DNA of 64,000 nucleotides from Phycisphaerales bacterium (GTDB lineage: Bacteria > Planctomycetota > Phycisphaerae > Phycisphaerales > SM1A02): NCBI GenBank assembly GCA_022447205.1, contig JAKVBQ010000002.1, positions 130,913 to 194,912 on the forward strand. The letters are read 5' to 3'. Below are positions 17,405 to 25,968 of this stretch, one piece after another. Under the pieces are notes generated by a model, which was not told the DNA's origin, did not search any database, and saw only the letters and a program-made list of their open reading frames with translations. Both the position numbers and the translations under genes were made by a program. Position 1 is the first letter of the stretch. Each line of letters begins with the position of its first letter.

Positions 17405-18526
17405 ATGAACACTCGTAACGCTCTCTTCCTGGCCCCCCCCATCGCCTTCATCGTGGCCGGACTTGCCGGATGCAACGGACCGCAGGCCGGCGACCGCGAC
17501 ATCGCACATGTCGAGACGCACGCGCAGGAAGCCGCACCCGCCGCGGTTCGGGGTGACGAACGGAAGTTGAAGGCCTGGGCCGATGAGCTCAAGGAGTGGG
17601 AGCACAAGCTCCGGGAGCGACAGGGCAAGCTCGAGGACTGGGAGGGCAAGCTCCAGGACTGGCAGCATGAGCTCGAGGAACGGACCAGGCATCACGAGAA
17701 GGGTGGCGACCATCGTCGGCACCAGGAGGAGATGATGCACGGCATGGAGGAGGCCCTCTCCGAGATGTGGGCCGGGGCAGAGGAGGCCTTCCACGGGCAG
17801 CAGGAGGAGATCCACCATCGCTTCGAGATGATGCAGGAGAGGATGGGCGAAGCCCTCCATCATCAGGCAGACGAGTTCTCGAGGCACATGCACGAACTGG
17901 GGGATCGCTTCAGGCATGAACTCGAGCGACGTGACGAGATGATCATGGAAGCCCATCACCGGATCAACGAACTGACCGAGATGCTGATGGGCCGCCACCA
18001 CGGCGAAGACCGGCACATGGACCATGAGGAACATGACTTCGACCGCCACGACCGAAGGCACGACGACCGAGACCATGACGATCGATGGGACGAGGAACGT
18101 CGGCACGATGATCGTGGGCATGAGGACCGTCGGGACAGGGATCGAGGGCACGGCGAAGACCGTCGAATGGATCATGACGACCATGAGGGTCGTCGTTCAT
18201 CCCGCGGGGAAGCCATGCGCATGCAGGCCGGGGACAACGGAATGGACGTCCAGGTGCTCATCGATGGCAGCATGAACGGCGAGGCGCTTCCTGAAGAGGT
18301 GATGCAGCAGATCATGCGATCGATCCGATCCTCGATGCCCGAGAACGCTCCGCGAGGCATGGGCGAGATGATCATGCAGGCCATCAGGTCATCGATGGGC
18401 TCCAACGATGGCGAAGAGATGGACCGCCGCCGGAATCGCGAAGGCGGAAAGGGCAAGTCCAGAAACGAGGACGGCAGGGACAACGCCAGGAAGAAGAACC
18501 AGGATCGCAAGAAGCAGGAGAACTGA
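17405..18526 (+). CDS. His/Asp/Arg-rich coiled-coil lipoprotein
   Basis: 373 residues. The signal peptide ends in the lipobox LAGC (Cys near residue 23). Residues about 50-100 form a charged coiled coil (ELKEWEHKLRERQGKLEDW). Residues about 100-200 are Met/His/Glu-rich amphipathic helices with HH pairs. Residues about 200-260 are extreme low complexity, rich in HDDR, HEDRRDRDRG and similar units. A short folded segment (MDVQVLIDGSMNG and two MPEN/IRSSM helices) follows before a basic tail. His and Asp density suggests metal binding, but this is composition only. AGGAG seven bases before the ATG supports the start. Function unknown. Confidence 0.65.
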   Translation: MNTRNALFLAPPIAFIVAGLAGCNGPQAGDRDIAHVETHAQEAAPAAVRGDERKLKAWADELKEWEHKLRERQGKLEDWEGKLQDWQHELEERTRHHEKGGDHRRHQEEMMHGMEEALSEMWAGAEEAFHGQQEEIHHRFEMMQERMGEALHHQADEFSRHMHELGDRFRHELERRDEMIMEAHHRINELTEMLMGRHHGEDRHMDHEEHDFDRHDRRHDDRDHDDRWDEERRHDDRGHEDRRDRDRGHGEDRRMDHDDHEGRRSSRGEAMRMQAGDNGMDVQVLIDGSMNGEALPEEVMQQIMRSIRSSMPENAPRGMGEMIMQAIRSSMGSNDGEEMDRRRNREGGKGKSRNEDGRDNARKKNQDRKKQEN

Positions 18527-18550
18527 TCAAGCGATCAGCGATCACGGAAT

Positions 18551-18586
18551 CATTGAACAGGGCCCCATTCGGGGCCCTGTTCAATG
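18551..18586. terminator. Perfect 16-bp hairpin, bidirectional terminator
   Basis: Arms cattgaacagggcccc (18551-18566) and ggggccctgttcaatg (18571-18586) are exact complements around the loop attc. It sits between the convergent coiled-coil lipoprotein gene and gdhA, so it can serve both. No long T-run follows on either strand. Confidence 0.75.
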
Positions 18587-18611
18587 GTTGACGGTCCTTG
18601 AGGATCCTGGA

Positions 18612-19988
18612 TCAGAACACACCCTGGGCGAGCATGGCACGAGCAACCTTGAGGAAGCCCGCGACATTGGACCCATGCAGGAGATCCTGGCCGAATCCGT
18701 ACTCGGCGGCGGCATGCGCGCTCATCTCATGAATGTTCTTCATGATGCCCTGCAGCTTGCGATCGACTTCACCGCGATCCCAGAACTGTCGTTGGCTGGC
18801 CTGGGACATCTCGAGTGCGCTGACCGCGACGCCACCGGCATTCGCCGCCTTGCCCGGTCCGTAGAGGACGCCATGCTCGCGGAAGACCGCCTGCCCGGTG
18901 GGGTCGGTCGGCATGTTCGCGCCCTCGGAGACAAGCCAGCAACCGCCTTCGACGAGGTTGCGGGCGTCGGCACCGAGAATCTCGTTCTGCGTCGCACAGG
19001 GGAATGCGCAATCCGACTTGACCGACCAGAGGGGGTTGGAGCTCGCGGAGCGGTCGGTGGCGTGGTAGCTGGCACCGGTGAATTCATCGGCGTACTCGGA
19101 GATCCGGCCACGGCGCTCGTTCTTGAGCTCCATCACCCAGGCGAGCTTGTTCCGGTCGATGCCGTCGGGATCATGGATCCAGCCCGACGAATCGGAGAGT
19201 GTCACGGGTCTGGCGCCGAGTTCGATCAGCTTCTCGGCTGCGAACTGGGCGACGTTTCCGCTTCCGGAAACGAGGCAGGTTGCGCCTTCGAGACTCCTGC
19301 CGCCATGACGAGCCATCTCATCGGCGAAGTACACCGCGCCGTAGCCGGTGGCCTCGGGTCGGATCAGGCTTCCACCGTATTCGAGACCACGACCGGTGAG
19401 GACCCCGGTGAAGGTGTTGGTCAGCTTCCGGTAGGCACCGAAGAGATAGCCGACTTCACGCCCCCCCACGCCGATGTCGCCAGCGGGGATGTCGGTGTCG
19501 GGTCCGATGTGTCGGTAGAGCTCGGCCATGAAGGACTGGCAGAAACGCATGACTTCACCATCACTGCGTCCTCGAGGATCGAAGTCACTTCCGCCCTTGC
19601 CGCCACCGATGGGTTGACCGGTCAAGCTGTTCTTGAAGACCTGCTCGAAGGCAAGGAACTTGAGCACGCCTTCGGTCACCGTGGGGTGGAAGCGAAGGCC
19701 GCCCTTGTATGGCCCGATCGCGCCGTTGAATCCGATGCGGAATCCCCGGTTCACGTTGACATGACCCTCGTCATCAACCCAGGAAACGCGGAACTTGAGC
19801 ACGCGTTCGGGCTCGACGATCCGCTCGAGGATGTTCGATTCGACGAATTCGGGGTGACGCTCGAGGACGGGGACCAGGGAAGGCACGACCTCCCCGACGG
19901 CCTGCAGGAAATCCGGCTGATCCGGATAGCGGGCCTCAAGTGCCGTCAGGACTTCATCTACACGGGAACTAGAGGTTGACTCGATCAT
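18612..19988 (-). CDS. gdhA: NADP-type glutamate dehydrogenase
   Basis: 458 residues from ATG 19988, which has GGAG eight bases upstream; longer frames lack such a site. Interconverts 2-oxoglutarate plus ammonium and glutamate, linking nitrogen and carbon metabolism. It carries the hexameric S50-type hallmarks: RVSWVDDEGHVNVNRGFRI, GPYKGGLRFH with the substrate Lys, GGGKGGSDFDP with the catalytic Lys, IPAGDIGVGGREVGY and the coenzyme fold with SGSGNVAQF. The length is that of the anabolic NADP enzyme of E. coli (447 residues) rather than catabolic types. The gene is monocistronic. Confidence 0.92.
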   Translation of the reverse strand: MIESTSSSRVDEVLTALEARYPDQPDFLQAVGEVVPSLVPVLERHPEFVESNILERIVEPERVLKFRVSWVDDEGHVNVNRGFRIGFNGAIGPYKGGLRFHPTVTEGVLKFLAFEQVFKNSLTGQPIGGGKGGSDFDPRGRSDGEVMRFCQSFMAELYRHIGPDTDIPAGDIGVGGREVGYLFGAYRKLTNTFTGVLTGRGLEYGGSLIRPEATGYGAVYFADEMARHGGRSLEGATCLVSGSGNVAQFAAEKLIELGARPVTLSDSSGWIHDPDGIDRNKLAWVMELKNERRGRISEYADEFTGASYHATDRSASSNPLWSVKSDCAFPCATQNEILGADARNLVEGGCWLVSEGANMPTDPTGQAVFREHGVLYGPGKAANAGGVAVSALEMSQASQRQFWDRGEVDRKLQGIMKNIHEMSAHAAAEYGFGQDLLHGSNVAGFLKVARAMLAQGVF

Positions 19989-20130
19989 GGTGGTTCTCCA
20001 AAGGTCGATTCGGCACTCTATAAGAGACGACTTGAAATTGGGAATCGGATCCGGGGCGAAACCGGCAAGTTGACCACGGTTTGGGGAAATCGGCCATACA
20101 CTGAGCTCACCCCAGGCCCCAGAGCAGACC

Positions 20131-21525
20131 ATGTCGATCCGCCTCAAGACCATCATTGGAATCGTCCTGATCGAGACCATCGCGCTGGCGATCGTGGTCT
20201 GGGCCAATCTGCACGTTCTGGTCCAGTCCAGCGACCAGCTCCTCTCGGAGCAGGCGCGGGCCGTGGCCAAGATGGCGGCAGAACCGGCAGCCCGGGCGTT
20301 CCAGGCGGGACCGGAGGCCTTCCGCCGGGAGACACGACGACTCCGTGGGGCGGATCCCCGACTCGCCTGGGTCAGGGTCCTCGATCCGGAGGCTCCCAAC
20401 CCGGAGAGTTCGAGGGAGTACATCGTCAGGACGGTCGAGATTCGAGACGTTCAGGACGAGGAGAACACCGTCCGTGTCTCGCTGGCCCTGGACCGCACCA
20501 CGATGCTGGCGGCTCGCGACAGCGCACTCATTCGCTCGATCGCGATCGCGAGCCTGGAGATCGTGGCTTCCATCGCCTTCAGTCTCTGGCTCGCAGGATG
20601 GCTCCTTGGCAGGCTCACCCGGTTGCAATCGGCGTCCCAGCGGATTGCAGATGGTGACTTCTCGCAACGGCTCTCGGTAGAGGGCAATGACGAGATCTCG
20701 GACACCGCGCTTGCATTCAACGTGATGGCTGCACGTCTCTCCTCGCTGATGGACCAGGTTCGCGAGGAGTCCTCGCGACGAGAATCGATCGAGGCCGAGC
20801 TTCGAGTCGCCAGGGAGATCCAGGATTCACTGCATCCGGCAGCCTGCCCCCTCTTCCCGGATCACCCGGGCATCGAGGTCGAGGCGGTCGACGACCCGCT
20901 TCGAGAGGTCGCGGGGGATTTCTACGACTGGTTCGCGATCGACGACCACCGGCTCGGCATCGTCATCGCAGACGTCGCAGGGAAGGGTGTTCCAGCCGGC
21001 CTCTTCGCTGCCGCATGTCACACCGTCATCCGAACGCTGGGACGCACCGGGCTCAATCCGGCGGATGTCCTGCATATGGGAAACAAACAGCTTGCGGAGC
21101 ATAACCCCGAACAGATGTTCGCGACTCTGGGGTTCCTGCACCTCGATGTCGCGACGGGCGATGTTCGCGCGGCGATCGCAGGGCACCCTGCGGCAAGGAT
21201 CATCAGGAGTGACGGCCGGATCGAGAGCGTCCTCAGTCGTACCGGCCCGATCTTCGGCGCGATCCCGAACTCGAGCTGGGAACAGACCGACTGTCGGCTC
21301 GGTCCGGGTGATCGACTGATCCTGGTGACGGATGGCGTCCTCGAGGCAAGGGACGAAACCGGCATGATGCTTGGCGATACCGGGTTCGACGAGCTGCTGA
21401 ACGAGGTGATCGACCTGGGCACGCCGGAAACCGCCCGAAGGATCGCGTGGTCGGTGCGTAAACGCGAAGGCGACCAGCCGGGAGACGACCTCACTGTGGT
21501 CGTGATCTCCAGCAACCGCTCGTAG
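20131..21525 (+). CDS. Membrane HAMP / PP2C-type (SpoIIE) serine phosphatase
   Basis: 464 residues. Layout: transmembrane helix 1 (about 8-28), periplasmic sensor-like region about 30-130, helix 2 (about 135-158), HAMP segment (RLTRLQSASQRIADGDFSQRL), coiled coil with AREIQDSLHP, then the SpoIIE/RsbU phosphatase domain, with metal-binding motifs AGDFYDWFAIDDHRLGIVI, DVAGKGVPAG, ATLGFLHLD and GDDLTVVVI. Such proteins usually dephosphorylate an anti-sigma-factor antagonist in response to an external cue. No antagonist, switch kinase or response regulator gene is adjacent, so the target is not visible here. Confidence 0.85.
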   Translation: MSIRLKTIIGIVLIETIALAIVVWANLHVLVQSSDQLLSEQARAVAKMAAEPAARAFQAGPEAFRRETRRLRGADPRLAWVRVLDPEAPNPESSREYIVRTVEIRDVQDEENTVRVSLALDRTTMLAARDSALIRSIAIASLEIVASIAFSLWLAGWLLGRLTRLQSASQRIADGDFSQRLSVEGNDEISDTALAFNVMAARLSSLMDQVREESSRRESIEAELRVAREIQDSLHPAACPLFPDHPGIEVEAVDDPLREVAGDFYDWFAIDDHRLGIVIADVAGKGVPAGLFAAACHTVIRTLGRTGLNPADVLHMGNKQLAEHNPEQMFATLGFLHLDVATGDVRAAIAGHPAARIIRSDGRIESVLSRTGPIFGAIPNSSWEQTDCRLGPGDRLILVTDGVLEARDETGMMLGDTGFDELLNEVIDLGTPETARRIAWSVRKREGDQPGDDLTVVVISSNRS

Positions 21526-21602
21526 GGAACCCCACGAGCGTCATGGACGCATGACGATCGACACGAGGGTGAATCGACTGCACATCCGGTACCATCCTCC
21601 TC

Positions 21603-22202
21603 ATGCCGAACGATTCGAAGAAGCAGATCTGGCTCCTGCGGCACGCGCAGACGGAATGGAGCGAGAACGGTCGGCACACCGGGAGTCGATCGGACATCCC
21701 CCTGACCGCGGATGGCGAGGCCTCTGCACGTCTGATGGCACCGGTGGTCTCGAACCACCCGTTTGAACTCATCCTCACCAGCCCGCTGCAGAGGGCAAGG
21801 CGCACCGCGGAGCTTGCCGGAGTCCTCGACCATGCCGTCGAGGATCGTGACCTGCTGGAATGGGACTACGGCGACTACGAGGGCATCACCACCGCGGAGA
21901 TCCGCCGGACGGTGCCCGACTGGACGGTCTGGACGAGATCATGTCCGAACGGAGAGACCGCGGAGGACGTGGCGGCAAGGGCCAGGCACGTCATCGACCG
22001 GGCACTCGCCGTCGAGGGGGACGTCGCCCTGTTCTCCCATGGGCACTACCTGAGGGTCCTGGCCGCGACCTGGCTCGAGCTGGCACCGCACCATGGTGCG
22101 GATTTCACGCTGGGTACGGGGACGATCTCGATCCTCGGCTTCGAACACGAGTACCGGACGATCCTCCGCTGGAACGAGCGGGTCGGTGGATCGGAACCCT
22201 GA
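21603..22202 (+). CDS. Histidine phosphatase (phosphoglycerate mutase-like)
   Basis: 199 residues of the histidine phosphatase superfamily. The phosphorylated His lies in LLRHAQTEW (usually RHG; here RHA), the first Arg pair in SPLQRARRTAELAG, the Glu in LLEWDYGDYEG and the second His in LFSHGHYLRVL. The short length and GDYEG favour a small-molecule or sugar-phosphate phosphatase of the CobC/GpmB group over a glycolytic mutase. It follows the PP2C gene by 77 bases and is convergent with the porin gene at three bases. Confidence 0.82.
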   Translation: MPNDSKKQIWLLRHAQTEWSENGRHTGSRSDIPLTADGEASARLMAPVVSNHPFELILTSPLQRARRTAELAGVLDHAVEDRDLLEWDYGDYEGITTAEIRRTVPDWTVWTRSCPNGETAEDVAARARHVIDRALAVEGDVALFSHGHYLRVLAATWLELAPHHGADFTLGTGTISILGFEHEYRTILRWNERVGGSEP

Positions 22203-22205
22203 TCC

Positions 22206-23714
22206 TCAGAAATCGGTGGTCAGGCGCAGCCCGAAGATCACTGATGTCGAACTGTCATCGCGTGCTCCGGGGTCGAAGACGACCTGGACATCGGGGCTGA
22301 GCTGGCATGATCCGGTGAGCTGGATCCTGTAGAAGGCCTCGATCATCGACTGTTCGTTCATCATGGTCCCTGGATTCCCGGCATTCATGGCGATGCCATC
22401 GGATGGCCGGGACCAGTTGAAGGCGATGCCGCACATGTCGCCCCGGGAACCAAAGGGATTCTCGACCCCGATGCCACAGGAGATCTGCGAGGAGATCGAC
22501 GACATGTGGTCGTCAGCCATCCCGCCCTGCACCCAGACGCCGACGTCTTGAGAGACATGTCCCTGCAACTGAAGTGCGAATGAATTCGAGGTCTGCTTCC
22601 GTGGCTGATCGGAGAGGGCATCGATGTTCTGGGTCGACCAGATCATCGAGAGACAGGTGGGGCCGGCGAAGTCCTCGCTGAAGGGCGGAATGATGAAGCC
22701 TGCTTCAACAGAGGCCCAGTAGTACCCTTCGTCAAGCGTGCTGAACATCGTGTACGGCGTACCGAGCGCATCGGTGATGATCGCATTGACGAACATCCAG
22801 TCGGACGGAATCGCCTGAAGGGCGACCCCGAGCTGGTAGCCCCCCTGTGAGGGGCCAAGGGTCTGGATGCCGTCGAACGGAGCGGCCAGAAACTGCCTCG
22901 ATTCGTCGTTCGCCCAGAAGTTGAGTCCGATGTACTGGTTCGGGTGGATCTTCCCGATGGAGACGACACATCGATCATTGAAGAAGCCCTGCTGGTAGTA
23001 CAGCAGGTTCAAGGTGGCCGCTCCGCCGTACTGACCGGTGTAGAGCGAGTCGAGGCCCAGGATCGACCCGACCGAACCCGCGGTGTTCTCATCGTTCGAG
23101 ACACCGATCTGGTTGCCCTGTCGCACCAGGATGCCGAGGAGGCCATGACCGACCTCCGCCTCATCAAGGTGTCCCTTGACCGGATATTCCCAGAGGTTCA
23201 AGACCAGGTTCACATCAAGACGACCGCTTCCCAGGTTCGAGGGAGTCCCTGCGATCGGATCGTCCACGTGCTGGTAGAGCAGGGTGTAGTAGATCCCATA
23301 GTTCATTCCCAGCTCGTCCTGCAGGTGCGACTCGATGTTTCGGATCGGGCTCATGATCGGCTCGAGGGGCGAACCGAGAAGTGTGTCGACGTCATTGCGA
23401 CCGAGCGGGAACGGTTGTGGAGTGGAGAGATCCAACGGCTTGTCCGAGACGTGAAACGGCACCAGCGGAGTGGATGCGCGGATGGTCTCGATGTTCGAGA
23501 GGAACTGGATGCGCTCGAGGCGCTTCAACCCGCGCCAGGTCTCATCGAAGCTTGCGAGCGGGCCGGAGTCATCCTGCTGGAGAATGACTTCGCTCTCGGG
23601 GGTGTCCTTCGAGGTGTCCGGTTTCACGTACGTGGGATCATCCTGGGCGGCGAAGAGGGATGAAGATATGCACGCAACCAGGATGAGGGCGGCGTGTGCC
23701 TTGGTGTCGTTCAT
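22206..23714 (-). CDS. OprB-type carbohydrate-selective porin
   Basis: 502 residues from ATG 23714, which has GGAGG nine bases upstream. Signal peptide residues 1-23 (ILVACISSSLFAAQ). The mature protein is rich in amphipathic beta strands typical of OprB outer-membrane channels, with RLDVNLVLNLWEYP, GQYGGAATLNLLYYQQGFF and ISIGKIHPNQYIGLNFWANDE-like segments and a C-terminal strand ending in Phe (IFGLRLTTDF). OprB porins pass mono- and disaccharides. An N-terminal helical segment (about 45-85) precedes the barrel. No sugar transporter is adjacent. Confidence 0.78.
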   Translation of the reverse strand: MNDTKAHAALILVACISSSLFAAQDDPTYVKPDTSKDTPESEVILQQDDSGPLASFDETWRGLKRLERIQFLSNIETIRASTPLVPFHVSDKPLDLSTPQPFPLGRNDVDTLLGSPLEPIMSPIRNIESHLQDELGMNYGIYYTLLYQHVDDPIAGTPSNLGSGRLDVNLVLNLWEYPVKGHLDEAEVGHGLLGILVRQGNQIGVSNDENTAGSVGSILGLDSLYTGQYGGAATLNLLYYQQGFFNDRCVVSIGKIHPNQYIGLNFWANDESRQFLAAPFDGIQTLGPSQGGYQLGVALQAIPSDWMFVNAIITDALGTPYTMFSTLDEGYYWASVEAGFIIPPFSEDFAGPTCLSMIWSTQNIDALSDQPRKQTSNSFALQLQGHVSQDVGVWVQGGMADDHMSSISSQISCGIGVENPFGSRGDMCGIAFNWSRPSDGIAMNAGNPGTMMNEQSMIEAFYRIQLTGSCQLSPDVQVVFDPGARDDSSTSVIFGLRLTTDF

Positions 23715-23755
23715 TGATCCGTCCTCCAGGAAGTGAAGTGGTGCAGTGGTGCCGC

Positions 23756-24169
23756 TCAATCGGAGACCGTGACGATGATCGACCGAGTCGATCGCGCCCG
23801 GCGATGTTCCCACAGATAGATGCCCTGCCATATTCCAAGTGCAAGGGCGCCATCCAGCACGGGAACGGAGACAGAGACGCTGGTCAGGAGGGACTTGATG
23901 TGCGCTGGCATGTCATCCGGCCCCTCGTCCACGTGGGTGTAGATCGAATCACCCTCCGGGACCAGGCGGTTCAGCCATGATTCCATGTCCCGACGGGCGG
24001 AAGGGTCCGCGTTCTCCTGGATGATCAGGCTCGCGGATGTGTGGCGAACGAAGACCGTGCAGAGTCCGGTGCGAATCCCCGATGCCCGCACGACCGAGGC
24101 GACCTCCTCGGTGCATTCGTGAAGACCGGAACCGGTGACCGCGACTTGAAGTTCCTGCAGATGAGCCAC
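23756..24169 (-). CDS. YjbQ/UPF0047 family protein
   Basis: 137 residues from GTG 24169, the usual length of the family; an ATG start at 24214 would add 15 residues absent from relatives. Typical segments are VFVRHTSASLIIQENADPS, and YTHVDEGPDDMPAHIKSLL with family His and Asp residues, plus LGIWQGIYLWEHRR. The E. coli homologue YjbQ has weak thiamine-phosphate synthase activity; the true role is unsettled. It is divergent from the first enoyl-CoA hydratase gene, with 63 bases between starts. Confidence 0.85.
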   Translation of the reverse strand: MAHLQELQVAVTGSGLHECTEEVASVVRASGIRTGLCTVFVRHTSASLIIQENADPSARRDMESWLNRLVPEGDSIYTHVDEGPDDMPAHIKSLLTSVSVSVPVLDGALALGIWQGIYLWEHRRARSTRSIIVTVSD

Positions 24170-24232
24170 GAATGCATGGTACAGGAGCCGCGGCGCGCAC
24201 ACCTCCCCGACCATCCGGATACCCTGCTCGTC

Positions 24233-24982
24233 ATGCCAGTCATCCTCGACATCTCGGAACCGACGGCCGTGCTCAGCCTGAACAGTCCAGACCGGCACAA
24301 CGCTCTCACCAGTGAGATGTTCGAGGGCATCACGAAGGCGCTCGATGAAGTGGATGGTCGCCACTCGGGACCGGTGCTCAGAATCAACGGGAATGGGCCA
24401 TCGTTCTGTTCGGGATTCGATCTCGATGTCTGTGCGGTCGATCGTCCGTCACTCGAACACTTCCTCGTCGAACTGTCCCGGATCGCACGCAGGCTTCGTC
24501 GCATGGAGAAGGTCGTCATCGCCGAAGTGCACGGCAGAGCACTTGCCGGAGGGTGCGCCCTGCTCACTGCATGCGACCTGACCTGCGTCACCGCCGATGC
24601 GAAGATCGGCTATCCGGTGCATCGGATCGGAGTCTCCCCCGCTGTCTCCATCCCCACTCTGGTCAACTGCATCGGGGCGGGACATTCCACGGAACTGATG
24701 CTTTCGGGAAGGATCATCGACGGCAAGGAAGCGCGCCGGATCGGACTGGCACACACGACCTCCGACTCTCGAGAGGAGCTCGAGAAGGAGGTCGATGAGA
24801 TCGCCGCGTCGATCTGCAGGAAGGGTCCGAACGCTCTTGCCGTCACCAAACGCTGGCTCAACCAGGTCGATGGCAGCGACGAGGATGGTCCATTCGACGC
24901 CACCCTCGCGGCCTCGATCGAAACCGGGCACAGCGAGGAAGCGGACAGGATGCTCATGGCGCATCACGAGCGCAGGCGATGA
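24233..24982 (+). CDS. Enoyl-CoA hydratase/isomerase family, lacking both catalytic Glu
   Basis: 249 residues from ATG 24233. The crotonase fold is clear: oxyanion-hole segments SFCSGFDL and HGRALAGGCALLTACDL, then IGYPVHRIGVSPAVSIPTLV. Compared with mitochondrial hydratase, the first catalytic Glu (in GGGCEL) is Ala here and the second (in GQPE) is Val, so classical water addition is unlikely. It may be an isomerase, a hydrolase-like variant or a binding partner of its paralogues. It is first of three crotonase genes in a row, followed by acyl-CoA dehydrogenase. Confidence 0.82.
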   Translation: MPVILDISEPTAVLSLNSPDRHNALTSEMFEGITKALDEVDGRHSGPVLRINGNGPSFCSGFDLDVCAVDRPSLEHFLVELSRIARRLRRMEKVVIAEVHGRALAGGCALLTACDLTCVTADAKIGYPVHRIGVSPAVSIPTLVNCIGAGHSTELMLSGRIIDGKEARRIGLAHTTSDSREELEKEVDEIAASICRKGPNALAVTKRWLNQVDGSDEDGPFDATLAASIETGHSEEADRMLMAHHERRR

Positions 24983-25061
24983 GCCTCCATGCGGACCAGC
25001 TGACGGCTACGGGATAGAATCGGCCTTTCGAACCCGCGGAAGACCCCCGAGAACAGAACGG

Positions 25062-25826
25062 ATGGAACAACAGGACATGAACGACTCGTCATGCATTCTC
25101 ACCTCACAGTCCGATGCGACGATGACGATCACCCTCAACAGACCGGACGTGCGCAACGCGATGTCGACCCTGTTGATCGATGAACTCGAGCGATCGATCA
25201 TCGAGGCGGGGAAGAGCGAGGCACGCACCCTGGTGATCGAGGGAACGGACCCCTGCTTCTGCGCCGGGATGGACCTGAAGACCGCAGGATCGGAACCGAC
25301 CGCGATGCGTGAGATGCTGCACGGTCTGGCACGCGTCATGATCGCCATCCGGAACCTCGAGATACCGGTCATCGCCCGGGTGCAGGGAGCCGCGATCGGA
25401 GGAGGGTGCGGACTCATGACAGCCTGCGATTTCGCCATCACCCACCCGGATGCGAAGCTGGGCTATCCGGAGGTCGATCATGGGATCTGCCCGGCGGTGG
25501 TCACACCGTGGCTGGTCAGGAAGATCGGTGCAGGGCGGGCGAGAGCGCTGCTGCTGATGGGCGGAACCATCACCGGAGCGCATGCCCTGGAGATCGGCCT
25601 GGTGACGGAGCTCGCCCCCAGGGAGCAGCTCGGCGAAGCAGTGGAAGCACTGGTCGAACGGCTCGCCAAGGGGGGAAGAAGCGCCCTCGCGACCACCAAA
25701 CGGTGGCTGAACGAGGTGGAAGGCTCGAAGCTGGAAACCGAGCTCGCCCGAGGGGCGGATCTCTCCGCCGACGTCCTGGAAGGCCCTGAGGCACAGGAAC
25801 GACTCGCGAGACCACGAAAACGCTGA
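25062..25826 (+). CDS. Enoyl-CoA hydratase, LiuC-like
   Basis: 254 residues from ATG 25062; ATG 25077 five codons later is an equally plausible start. Oxyanion-hole segments are CFCAGMDL and GAAIGGGCGLMTACDF. The second Glu is kept (LGYPEVDHGICPAVVTPWLVRKIG) while the first position is Gly. That pattern, with PAVVTP, resembles methylglutaconyl-CoA hydratases of the bacterial leucine pathway (LiuC), where Glu is likewise replaced. A role in leucine or isoleucine catabolism fits the neighbouring acyl-CoA and leucine dehydrogenases. Confidence 0.82.
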   Translation: MEQQDMNDSSCILTSQSDATMTITLNRPDVRNAMSTLLIDELERSIIEAGKSEARTLVIEGTDPCFCAGMDLKTAGSEPTAMREMLHGLARVMIAIRNLEIPVIARVQGAAIGGGCGLMTACDFAITHPDAKLGYPEVDHGICPAVVTPWLVRKIGAGRARALLLMGGTITGAHALEIGLVTELAPREQLGEAVEALVERLAKGGRSALATTKRWLNEVEGSKLETELARGADLSADVLEGPEAQERLARPRKR

Positions 25827-25968
25827 GGGACGCCCCCGGAAACGGTTGCTCGTTGGTTCCCCAGGGCGGGGGAAGCTATGATTGACGACCCGAAGAAACA
25901 AGGCGGAGCCTCGGGTTCCAACGCCTGTTTCACAGACTGCACCCACAGGCCGACCCGGACACCACCAG

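Noticed and set aside
18408..19979. Plus-strand open frame of about 520 codons over gdhA
   Set aside because: It mirrors gdhA, which has clear catalytic motifs and a ribosome-binding site. The plus-strand product is low-quality sequence without motifs.
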